Source of the DNA: Diplocarpon mali
Lineage: Eukaryota > Ascomycota > Leotiomycetes > Helotiales > Drepanopezizaceae
NCBI GenBank assembly: GCA_024741835.1
Contig: JAENRP010000112.1
Coordinates: 1 to 64,000 of the forward strand
Reading direction: 5' to 3'
Length of the DNA stretch: 64,000 nucleotides
The translations under genes and the position numbers were made by a program. Position 1 is the first letter of the stretch; every line of letters starts with the position of its first letter. This document shows, one piece after another, positions 23,525 to 34,474 of this stretch. A model generated the notes under the pieces. That model ran no database searches, had not been told where the DNA came from, and saw nothing but the letters and a program-made list of their open reading frames with translations.

Positions 23525-26500
23525 ATGGCTTCTTCTCCGACAGATTTCGATGAAGATGCCGCTCGCAGAGACTACAGAGCCCCCTACTCTCACGATCGCC
23601 CGATTCCCACCATTCAGAGGTATCGCGAACGTCGACATGAGCTTGAGGATCGGGAGAACACCGTCGAGGAGGCACAGCATACAGAGGAAGATGATTCGAG
23701 GGTCAAACGCGCCTTTAATTCAGTGAAGGCAATTGCCAATGACGAAGACAAACAACATCCGTCTGGTGACCCATATTCTACCGCCAACCGGAATGTTCAG
23801 GAGGCGGAAGGAGACCATAGCAGACAGAGCGAGGATATCGCTCTCGTGCCGTCCGAAGGCCAGCCGGACAAGCAAGATGGGAAACATGGCTCTGACGGCA
23901 GTAATGAATCTCGGAGAGAGATTTCCGCGACCGAGAAAGCTTTCAGGCGTACAGACGCGAGACAGAAGAGAAAGGACATGAAGCACAACAAACGAGATGA
24001 TGGAGGGCGAGAGGTAACAGACCCGGTCACTCACCTTCCCCTTATCGTTCGAGACTCAACCGACAAAGACCTGAGAAGGGCGCCGGAGAACGAGCATGCT
24101 CCAGGGATACACAAGAAGACTGTCACCGGATTGAGCGGTGCCTCGAAGTCTTCGAGCCAGCTGAATCTGGAGAAGGGTGAGATTCAAGACAATTTCGATG
24201 GCATGCAAAAAGTCTTCCCTCCACCTTCGTTCAGCGATACAAACGCAGAACTAGCGAGGACGTACCAGTGTGCCTTGGTAACTGGGCTGGGTATCATTAT
24301 ACTCCTTGCATCTTCGGTTATTCTTACTATCCTCCATCTAACCTCAGAGTCTTCACACGACAGCCCACATGGTTATTCGTCATTTGGCTGGAGCGAGCGC
24401 CAAGAAGCAAAACCCCGGCGTGTTTCTGTGCCGCTGGCCATATCAATCATTTTCGCATCTGTAGCTGCTTTCGCAACAATATTTGGTATTCAAAGCTGGC
24501 TAGGAAGCAAGGTGAAAGAGATCTGGGAGGACGAGGTCTGGGACTCTGCAAGGTCCGATGAGTTTCGACTCAACAACACTCAAGCTAGGCTCCCCGAATC
24601 TGTGGCCTGGATGAACAGTCTCCTCGCTGGAGTATGGCCACTTATCAATCCCGACCTATTTGCCTCTGTCGTGGATATGCTGGAGGATGTCATGCAGGCA
24701 TCGCTGCCCAAAGTCATTCGAATGGTCAGCATAGACGATATTGGGCAAGGGAGCGAAGCAATTCGAATTCTGGGAATAAGGTGGCTGCCAACAGGAGCTG
24801 CTAGCCAATCCGTCGACGAAGATGGGAAACTGAAGCAAGCGAGCAATCATGAGACGAACGGCAGCACAGATCTTGGAGAGCGTAAAGAACAGGATGCCGG
24901 CGATGAATCCAACAGTTCCAACGACAAGAATCAGGCAGGACAACAAAGAAACCAAAAACAAGCGCAGCAGACTACACGTGAAGGTATGGAAGCCGAGCAA
25001 GGCGATTTCATCGTAAGATACTGGAAATTTCTTGAAATCCTTGTAGCACTGTCTCGGTATTCGATCCTGACACATGCTTGCCACTTCCCCAGATTCCATT
25101 GAGGCAATGGCTGACTTTTTCCGTTTTTCAGAACATGGAGTTGGCTTTTGCATACAGAGCACGGTCTTCTGGCAAGTCCTTAAGGTCGAAGGTCAAGAAT
25201 GCGCATCTATACCTCAAGTTCTATCTACCAGGGGGAATATTCGTACCCGTGTGGGTAGAGCTCAGAGGGATGATTGGAACTGTTCGAATCCGGATGCAAT
25301 TGACACCAGATCCTCCATTCTTTAGTCTCTGTACTTTGACTTTTCTCGGACAACCCCGTGCTAACTTATCCTGTGTGCCGCTCTCGAAGCATCTACCGAA
25401 CCTGATGAACGTTCCACTCATCTCGTCGTTCGTTCAATCCTCCATAGATGCAGCTCTTGCAGAATACGTTGCTCCTAGGTCATTGACTCTGGACTTGAAG
25501 GACATGCTCGTAGGGGATAATTTCAAGAAAGACACTGTCAACCGAGGTGTTATCGTCGTATTTGTCAAGGAAGCCAGAGGCTTCAAGGAAGGCGATGGTG
25601 GTATTGGACCACTCAAAGGTTCGAGTGACTCTTACATCACATGCTCTTGGGGGAAATTCGGTAAAACCATGTCTTCAACGAGAATCATTGAACAGGACCA
25701 ATCTCCAAGATGGGACGAGTGGGCATATCTGTTAGTGTCCCCGCAAGAGATCGATGCAGAAGAGAAGCTTCGTCTACAGCTTTGGGACTCGGATAAAATC
25801 ACTGCCGACGATGACTTGGGCCGAGTCGAAGTCGATCTGAAGGAACTTATGCATTCTACCGAGACGAGGAATAGCTTTTGCGAGCGTGAGGACCGTTTCA
25901 AGGGCCAAGACCCCGACGAGAATATGCCGGGCAGTCTTACAGTAAGGATCTCTTGGTCCTACATACTCCCTACGTTCGAGTGTCTCATCAGTACTTTACG
26001 CTCGCGAATAGTCTGAAGACATCTATGCCTAGTTATTTACTGATTTCTCTATTTTCCAGTGGACTGTCGGATACTTCTCTAAAACAGGTGTCACCAGCGA
26101 GCAGCTCTCTACACAGAAAGTGGATGAAGGTATCAAGACCACAGAAGACCTTAAGAAGGATGTTTCCGAAGTTGCCGAACGAAAGCTTCGAGAAGCTACG
26201 GCCCACGATGTATCAAAGGAAACCAACCAACAAAAGTCTCAGGATTACAAAGAGCGCGAAGACTCGATGATCTGTGCCTCTCGGCCCGATGCTAGCCATC
26301 CCAGTGGAATATTATCAGTTCAGATACACAACATTACGGGTCTAGAGGTAGAATCTCTGCAAAAGCAGGATAGAAATGGCATAGATGACAAGGAAAGCGA
26401 GGATGAGGAGTCAGACGATTTACCTAGTAGTTACTGCACAATCATCTTGAATCACAAGAAGATTTACATGACCCGGACCAAGCCGAAGAATGCGAAACCT

Positions 26501-27661
26501 TTCTTCAATGCCGGAACAGAGCGGTTCATCCGCGATTGGAGAAATGCCGAGGTCATGATCAGCGTGAGAGATAGCAGGGAGCGTGAGAATGACGCATTAC
26601 TTGGTATTGTTTACCTTCCACTGGAAAAGGTGTTATACGAGCGAAGCCAACTCATGGATGTTTATCCACTTGTCGGAGGCGTAGGATTCGGTCGAGCCAG
26701 GATATCGATGGTGTTCAGAAGTGTCGAGTTGCAGATGCCGAAAGAACTTCTTGGCTGGGATGTTGGGACATTGGAGATCAAATCTCCCGTCAAACCCTTC
26801 GGCTTACCGCAAGACATCAGCTCCCATCGTATCAAGTTACGATCTACCATCGCGAAAGTGAAGATGACATCTGAGAGCGGCCAGTGGTTCCATAAGGGGG
26901 AGAGAAAATCCGAGTTCATTGCTTACACCAAGAGATATGCCTCAGCTCTCGTTGTAGAGTTCTGTAAGTCGCGAGTAGGTACTGATTCAACCGCTGCATT
27001 TGCTATCTTTTGGTTGAAGGACCTTGCAGACGACGAGCAGAAGACGGTGAACGTTAAAGTCTGGAAAGGAGGGAAAGAAAATTTCAAAAGGGCGACAGCT
27101 TGCGTTGATTATGGAGGACTTGATGGTGAGAAATCGCTCGGAGAAATCCAGCTCACGATGAGATTCTGGCCTGGGCTTTCCGGATATCACAAACGCCACG
27201 CGCAGAATAGGAAGAACTCCGATATGCGGAACGTCATGGAAGTACTTGATACCGTCAACGACGAGATTGAAGATCGGAGCGAGGGGGTCTCTGCACCCGA
27301 CTCATCTGATACGGAGAATGACCTTAGAGGCACTACGAAAAAGCTCAAGCCACATACGAACCAGGACAGCTCAGGCGGAGAATCTGACAGAGGCAGTGGG
27401 ATTATTAACAAGGTCAAGGCTAGAGCATCCGATCTTCTCCGTGACAACGATTCGGATGACGGAGAGAGGGGCGCGAGAGCTCAGCTCAAGGATTACAAAG
27501 CGCATCACAAACAGTTACATCGAAGGCATCGAGGGATCATGCAATGGAAGGTTGCCAGAACAGCGGATTGGGCGAGGGACAAGGCGAGGCATGGGAAGAG
27601 CAAGGTTGCGGGCGTTTTGGAACATTCAGAAAAGCAGACAGCTGTTGAAACAGAGGTCTGA
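23525..27661 (+). CDS. Mug190-like protein with SMP lipid-transfer and C2 domains
   Basis: There are three exons, 23525-25012, 25132-25941 and 26060-27661, giving 1299 residues; both introns are phase 0. The splices rebuild EQGDFI/NMELAFAYRA and GSLT/WTVGYFSK. The first 240 residues are charged and disordered. Two close membrane segments follow (about 248-270 and 302-322), as a hairpin. An SMP-type region comes next (about 340-610: SVAWMNSLLAGVWPLINPDL ... LPGGIFVPVWVELRGMIG). A first C2 domain lies at about 636-735 (SSDSYITCSWG..., DDDLGRVEVDL) and a second at about 849-965 (SSYCTIILN..., NDALLGIVYLPL). SMP/C2 proteins move lipids at ER-plasma membrane contacts; fission yeast Mug190 is the closest named relative I recall. 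An ER anchor is inferred. The C-terminus is basic and disordered. Confidence 0.9.
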
Positions 27662-28662
27662 GAATGAAGTGCTCAGATGGGAAGAGGTCTGTTGAACTTC
27701 GAGCCGTGTCTATAAAGTAGATTTAGAGACAGCGGCGCTTTGAGAAGCTCACCTTTTTTTTAACATGGCCATCGAGAAATGCTTCTAGGCTATGCGATGT
27801 TCTAATTGCTTCTATGCTCTGGAATCCGGTCTCATAAACTACGTTCTGCATGCCGAGCCAAAACTCCAGAGCCTTTTCCGCTCTGATTTCCAAGCTCAAG
27901 CTCCTTCCAGTCTGTGTATATCTTATTCGCTTGATCCATTCACTCGTTAGTTGCGCCCTCCCCACCGGCTCTGCACCGCCACCACCCCCCTCCTGTGGTT
28001 GTTGATTAGTCGCCGCGAGATTGCTGCAAACGCAACGTCCGGGGCAAGCAATATTAACGTTAGTTTTCTCAGGAATACAGCTCTATGAGATGATGTCGTA
28101 TCAGTCTGGTTATAGTTACGATACGATCGTAAAGGTCTTATGATGTTACCAACTTGCGTACCCGCAGTGTTCAGAAACAGTCCAGGCCTTTTGGCGAGCG
28201 ACCTGTCAGCAAAGGCGAGATGGCAAATCTCGGAGTCGGCGTGTTTGCGGCTCTTCAAGCCTACGTTGTATTTCTTGGGCCGGATCGTCTCCGTCAGTGC
28301 AGCAAGACGAGGCCGTACCTGCATCTCCGTTTCCATTTCGGTACCTTGCGCGCGGGCCAAGGTTCGAACACTCTCCTATACTCTTCCGGATCCGTATGGG
28401 CTTGGGAGCTCCGCACTCCTCTCTCGAGAGAATTCGTCAAGATCGATTGCGTACGAGAGGCAATGGACACCAGCTCCATACCATGAGGCCAATCGGGCCT
28501 GGAACCTCATTCGGAAGTTGTCCGTGGCAGACAGATACTGGAACACGAGCTCAGCATGGGCGTCCGGGGTATTCACCCCAGTATATGTCTAGACGCCTGG
28601 CGTGTGTTTTCTGTGCCGCCTGCGTCTCCAAACCCGCGCGCGTCTTTGGAAGACTTGCAGAT
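27662..28662. other. Intergenic region, no gene seen
   Basis: This 1-kb stretch lies between the Mug190-like stop and the subtilase remnant. Opposing ORFs around 27947-28600 overlap on both strands and carry no recognisable motif. It may contain the old subtilase promoter. Confidence 0.5.
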
Positions 28663-29780
28663 ATGCTATTCTCCGAGCTACCCTCTGCCCTGTCTATCGC
28701 GAGCAGTGCTTTCGAATCTCACGCTCCCATCGGGGAGGTGAATGATAAGGAGACCGCATCTGCGACTGGAGAGCTAGAGCCCAATAAACCGCTCGTACCG
28801 AAGCGATTTATCGTAGGATTTGCCGAGACGAATAAATGTTTCCATGATCTGCGTGCTCATGTGAGCAAGAACAATTCGCCGAACCCTCCGGATGACAGTA
28901 CGTATGGGTTCATACTCCTTTTCTTCGATATCTCAAGGGGTGGCTTTCGGCATGTATCTCCGAAGCCAAAGTCTCGGAGGCCACCATCACACTCTTCGAC
29001 TATACAAGCAACCAAGTCAAGCAATCACTAGTGGCCCGAGGAGCTTATTTTCAGCCCTCAAAAAACCTGCAACCAGAATATCACTCCCTGATAGCACCTA
29101 CATTGTTCTGCCAGACCAGATAAAGACCGCCACATTCGGCTTCAGTAAACCGCAAGGCCTGAATGCCACCAAGTTGCCAATTAACAGCAGAGGGGTACTG
29201 ATCTAGGGCAGCAATGAAGAATCACTGAGCGTTCCTTATCTAGGACGCGGCTCTGACCCCTCCAGAGATCTCGGATATATGTTCGGGTAGCCGATAGGCC
29301 ATCCTCAGATCCAGTCGACCGCCGCCAACACTCCCATCAGCGAAAGAAGTGTTTTCACGTTCGACGCGGCCCTCGACAAACAGGGCTCTCCAAACTTGTA
29401 TACCGCGATGACCTTCGCAAGCACCGCGCGACGCTGGGATACATTCGAAGCTCCTTGGCAAGAGCGCGACTGGAAGTACCGGCTGTGGCTGGAGAGGCAG
29501 GCGATCTAGGATCTGCGACCTCGTACGCCGACGCCAACTGCGGGGAAAGATTTGATCCTGCGACTGGCCATGTGGCTGGCCTTATTATACTTTCGACGCA
29601 CGACGTACCTCGGGACATAACTGGCTCATACGGAACATCCCTTTGGAGGCTGGGCGATACAAGATGAGATTTGCGGCTCGTCTTCCATCTGGGACACCGC
29701 AGAACCCGGACAACTGGGATGCCTTCTCGACGCCTGAGCGCACGGTGTTACAACTGCGATATTGGAATTTGGTTAGAGTT
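28663..29780 (+). pseudogene. Gutted secreted subtilase (peptidase S8, vpr-like) remnant
   Basis: From 28663 the frame gives a signal-peptide-like start (MLFSELPSALSIASSAFE) and then an I9 propeptide-like stretch (KPLVPKRFIVGFAETNKCFH), ending near 28900. Within 80 bases the sequence resembles the C-terminal Fn3-like region of large fungal subtilases (TITLFDYTSNQVKQSL, from about 28985). After a frame change near 29080 it continues as FGFSKPQGLNATKLPIN (to 29203). Further pieces in shifting frames reach about 29780, including EAGRYKMRFAARLPSG and NPDNWDAFSTPE, matching the end of that family. The whole catalytic domain with Asp, His and Ser is absent, and several stops and shifts occur. I read this as a dead gene with an internal deletion of about 1 kb or more. 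Family assignment is from memory of conserved peptides, so it is moderate. Confidence 0.62.
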
Positions 29781-30516
29781 GGGCAACGCCAGGCACCGAC
29801 TCCGCTGAGTATAAGAGCAGCAGTTTCGCTTAGACACAATCACGTGTCAATGTAAATATTGACATTCCGGTTCGGATCGACACTCCGTTTGGAGAAAACG
29901 TCCTCAGCTCTTCCGGGTCGTAGGCGGACAACCTTACTGTGCTTAGTTGCAATGATTGAAAAGCCATTACCAAGTGCCTACTGAGTTGCTTCAATTTCTC
30001 ATTCCAGAGCTCTGCCCGAGGAATCACTCTTCTGACGGACGCGACATGATCACCAGCCCTCCGGCTCATTGATGGATAGCCCTCATTATTTCAATTTCAC
30101 AGGTAGCCACAGCCTCCGCTCCCCCGCATCGTGCCCCTGTCGCTCCAGCCCAGTCCTTGCCGTCACGTGCAGATCCACAATCTATTTCTTGGCTAGCGCC
30201 GACTCGAGAGACGACGACGTATCTCGACTCACCCGGCCGCCCTTCTCAGCCCGACGACATCAGCAGGCCAAGCAGTCCAAGTTCCCTCTCATTTGAGTGA
30301 GAGACACTGCTGATGGGTCGCCCGAGAACCTGATCCGCAAACCCTGCCCAGGTGAGGGCTCCGGAAAAGCCGTCCGGGGTCGTGGGAATCAGCATACCTA
30401 TCGAAGCCCATGATAAAGACCTTGCCGCTCTCTGCTGGCCCCGACGCGCATCTGTAGCGCGAGGAACGGAGGGAAAGCTCGGTCCGGGGGTCTGCTCGAC
30501 GGAGTCGAGTGCCAGC
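29781..30516. other. Intergenic region, probable promoter of the Whi2-like gene
   Basis: No gene is recognisable. The 30352-30516 frame is open and continuous with the next gene, so an earlier start cannot be ruled out, but it has no clear motif. Confidence 0.5.
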
Positions 30517-32185
30517 ATGGCCGCCGAGCCCCCCGGGATTCTGAGGGATCCAGCTTCAACCAGGGCACAGATTCTACCGCACGAGAGGGTGTTCCCGATC
30601 CAGATAGGAAACGAGCTTTTCAGGCTGAGCGGCGCGAGCATCAGCTCCGATGGTAAGCCCCTCCGCGTTGCTCCCCCGCGGGGCCCGCAAGGGATCTGCG
30701 AACGTAGACTGAGAAACCTAGAGGGCCCTCATACTTTTCCCAGTTTTTCGAGAGCCAGCTGAAGCGAGCCGAGGAGAGCGGTGACGACTCGCCAGTCAGG
30801 ACTCTCTATATAGATAGAGACCCAGGCACGTTTCGTGATATCGCGCAGCACCTTCAGGGATATCATATCGCGCCTAGGGATGGCAGCCACTTCGTCAAGC
30901 TGTTTGCCGATGCTCAGTTCTACAGCTGTATGGGCCCGTTTGAGTTACAGGAAGAAGCAGAACTGACGTGTGCAGTACCACGGCTGATCTCGCAACTGTA
31001 CGAAGAAAACATCTTCATCTCTATTGGGAATAGAGACTTTTCGATCCCACGCGAACTCTTTAGCGACCCAGGCAACTCGCCGAACTACTTCTCCCTGGGC
31101 TTCGCCGTCTTCTTCAGCACGCCAACGCAGGTCTTCCCAGGTAACCCAGCTCGCGAGCCCGCCCTCTCCTTCGAGACCGAACTAACCGGCGTCTCAATGG
31201 TGCAGGCTTGAATCGGGAAGGGCTCCTCCGTCCCCCATCTATCATTCCCCCCTCTGTACCGAACCGAAGCTCCGACACTTTTGCCGAGCTGCTTCACCTC
31301 CTTCGTGGCTACCCGCTTCATATCCGAGATGCGGATCACCGCGCGGAGCTCCTGCGAGACTGCAGGTACTTCCATCTGAAAGGCCTGGAGCAGAGACTAA
31401 TCCACCACACTATCTCGTTCAACCTTTGCCGGAAGCGACATGAGATCACGCTCCGCCTAGAGGACGTTCGCCAGTCAGGTATCTCTGTTGTTGGCGACAC
31501 ATCCCCGACGTCGCTGTCGGAAACGAGCCGCGCACCCGCCTGCAGATCACCGCGCAACGTCCCGGGTTACGTGAACTACGCACGCCCTTTCGTCGATGAC
31601 CGTCCTTCCGAGCTCGTACTCGAAATCGGAGATGAGTGTACGCGGCTACACCTGTCGTCGATGAGGTGCGAGTTCTTCGGCGATGGCAAGGCCCGCATCT
31701 CGAGGCTCTTCGAGGTCATTGCGACGAAGCTCAATCTACCCAACCCACAGCCTCTGGGGATGCCGATGCAAGACGGAGGTGTGAGCTCTCAGCCTGCTAG
31801 CCCAGACAACACGCCCATCAGCGGTGACTGGGTCCGGTGTATGCTCGGCCAAGATGCATACGTGCGTCTCGATGGAAAAGACTGGCACTCCACTCCACAC
31901 CTGGAGTGTGAGGATGAGAGGCTCGGCGCCGGCGCTGGCTGGATCGCGGCCGCAGGCCAGGATCTCGGCGAGCGGGCGCCAAAGCGGCTGAGAACAGCGG
32001 GCTCCACGACCCGGGTGACCGAGGACAGTCAGGTCTGGGTGTTGAGGAGAGCCCAATGGAGATTGCGAGTGCAGAATGCGCAGCATGGCAGAGGACGCGT
32101 AGAATGCGTGCTGGTGGCCGTCAAGCTGGACGCATTCGCATCCGAAGCGGGAAGAAATGCGCAGCGAGGCTTCCTGGCGGGATAG
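30517..32185 (+). CDS. Whi2-like BTB/POZ protein
   Basis: There are four exons, 30517-30652, 30724-30927, 30976-31140 and 31206-32185, giving 494 residues, all GT-AG and in frame. A BTB/POZ-type domain starts at about residue 28 (PIQIGNELFRLSGASISSDG, PSYFSQFFESQL, TLYIDRDPGTFRDIAQHLQG). A second related segment follows (IFISIGNRDFSIPRELF..., LLHLLRGYPLHIRDADHRAE). The C-terminus has QWRLRVQNAQ and VECVLVAVKLDAFASE, typical of the filamentous-fungal family. The named relatives are yeast Whi2 and fission yeast SPAC/P4H10.16c-type proteins. Whi2 acts with Psr phosphatases in stress signalling and damps TORC1 when amino acids are low; this role is inferred by family only. No membrane segment is present, so it is probably cytosolic. 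The ATG at 30517 lies near the start of conservation; the frame is open further upstream. Confidence 0.88.
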
Positions 32186-34474
32186 TAACGTGCGGGAATC
32201 GTCGCTCGCCGAAGCGGCCGGGCGAAATGAAATGACTCGTATTCTGACCCTTCCCCGCGGCTCCTCTCATCGTGGCGACGAGGTTTCCATGCGAAGTCCA
32301 TGGCTTCAGCTCACCTCTCCAAGCCTGTTCCCACGACCAAGCCGTGCTGGTTCCCGCGCTCTCGAGTTTGGTCGGGTCGCAGATCAGGTTTGTAGCGCGT
32401 CTCGTTGGGCGCGTGCAGCTGACGTTGCAACGTTCCGGGAGTCCTCTCTGCCCACAAGAAGGCTGGGCTAACTTGGACGGCTTCGAGAGAGAGCGACATG
32501 CTGACGGGCCTCCTGGCTCTCTGAAAAACAAAAGCCAAAGCTCGCTTGTTCACATGTATATTGTACGGTACTTACGAGGTTCCATGACTAGACAGAGCCT
32601 GGTGGAGTGAGTCGGTGGTCTTCGTCCGTATATTTCAAGGCTTGCAGTTATTCTTTCCACTCGTCAGCGGCGAATCTCTGCCCTGCCAGTCCGTCACGAC
32701 TCGCTGCTCTGGTCAAGCTCGGGTAAGAGGAGCGTGCAAGAATGACTGGGTCGTTACCGTAAACGTAGGTCGTGGGTTTAGAGTTTGGCACATAAAAATC
32801 TGCCATGGCTTACATAGTATTCTGAAACTCAGTATTCCACGATCCTGCAAAGGTATGCCAAGAAGTGCGACCGTAGGCCCGCAGAAGCTCCTGCCAACGC
32901 CTAGTCGCAGCTCCAGTGACAAAACACTCGTCCAAGCCCATGGCTGAGCGAGCCCTGGAAGCTTTCAAGTCGACTCCTATCCACGCTCCCATCTCCAACT
33001 TGCTACGCAAGCTTGAGCCACCGACTAGTGCCGGCTTTGATCCTGGTCGGGAGAGATTTCCACCCAAGGGATTTCCCTCTGCGCAAGACTTGGTGCAACA
33101 TCCCGACCAAAGATGACCGTTCTCACTCCCGACCATTTCCCGGAGCCTGGCCGCCAGAGTCCCTCGTTGATCTGAGGAGGCATCTGCTCCTCTCCGCCGC
33201 GGCTGTCGTGGAGCCGGTCCGTCTCGTCCAACGAAATGCCTATCCAAAAGTTCAGAACGCTGGGAACCGGCCAGCTTATGGCTGCATGTAAGACATACCT
33301 CAGCAAGTCGTTGAAAGAGACGCCGGAAGTTCCTCTCCTCTGCGCATACTCCGACGCGGAGCTGGTCGGGGTCGTGCTCGGCCTGTTCGCGCGATGCTCC
33401 GCCATGTGTCGGCAGTCCGGTATTCCGTGCCCGTCGATTGATTCGCAGCGAGACCTGGTAGTAGCTGCAAGAGTCGTGACGTGGGAAGCGAGCTCTCCGA
33501 CTACGCCGGTACGCTGCTCGACATGCAAACCTGGCCACGCCTCGTCCGAGACCCCTCCTCTCCGCGCGGCGCGTCGCAAGAACAGAGCGGCTCGAAGCTT
33601 TGTCTTTCCGGATGAGGCTGCTCTCTGGCAAAGAAATACTGGGAGATTGCTCGCATACAGACGCGATCGTGACAATACGCCTGCGGGATGGCTGCATCTG
33701 GTGGGGCGTGGTTTCGCGTCCGCGTAGTGTCAATGGGCTTGTATGTACGCCTGCTGGGGCGTCTGGGCTTGAGGATTCCCCTTCGCTGAACAGGAAGAAG
33801 AAGGAGGGGGAGAAGAAGAAGCCACCTACGGCGTCGGCGAGGCTTCATTGCAGAGGCGAAGGATAGATCGGGGGAGATTCGGATTCGGGGTTGGCGAGCT
33901 CGCTTCCTCGCTCCGGTCTTGTTGACATTCAGCTGGTCGCCTTTCTTGCCCCGGTGGCACCGTCTGCGCAGAGAGCCCATGGCCGCTGCAAGTCTTGCAG
34001 CGCGGCACCGAGTGGCTGTATTTTCACAGTTGATCCGGTAGTCTCCAAACCCCTGGACACCAGAGTTTAAGTGGGCCTGCTGGGGTTATGAACGACGCAG
34101 CCAAACCACAACGCGCTGAGTCATCACACATGTCTTCGTATGATAGCCAGTCACGCAGTTCCCCTCAGCTTCCCTCCTACTCCACCGCGCCATGCGATCC
34201 GCCACTCCACCGGCCTCGCCTGCAGAACATGACTCTCCTCCGACACTTGCACGGCACAAGCCCACGCCCAACAAATCGGCTTCGAGGAAGCTCTCCCTCA
34301 AGTGATATATTTGCTTCCCACTCGAGCCCATGGAACGTCAACTTCAGCTGTCTGCGCTCAGCCTCAGCTTTCGTGGACAGCGTAGCACTGCTGCTCGCAC
34401 TCTCTCCCACTCCATAAGTCACCGTCTGCATTCACCTTTCCGGGTTCAATCGGTCGCCGCTTAACGATCCCAAG
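32186..34474. other. 2.3-kb GC-rich region with overlapping ORFs, no gene supported
   Basis: A minus-strand ORF of 307 codons (32810-33733) and a plus-strand ORF of 163 codons (33236-33727) overlap in opposite frames. Both are rich in Arg, Ser and Gly, and neither shows a family motif. Several in-frame stops break every alternative reading. It could be a decayed gene or simply GC-rich intergenic DNA. The last few hundred bases would be the P450 promoter. Confidence 0.45.

Noticed and set aside
30653..30723. Reading the Whi2-like gene as broken because its ORF pieces lie in different frames
   Set aside because: Three ordinary GT-AG introns restore a continuous conserved protein, so it is intact.
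32810..33733. 307-codon minus-strand ORF
   Set aside because: Arg/Ser-rich with no family motif and overlapped by another ORF on the other strand; kept only as a question in the findings.
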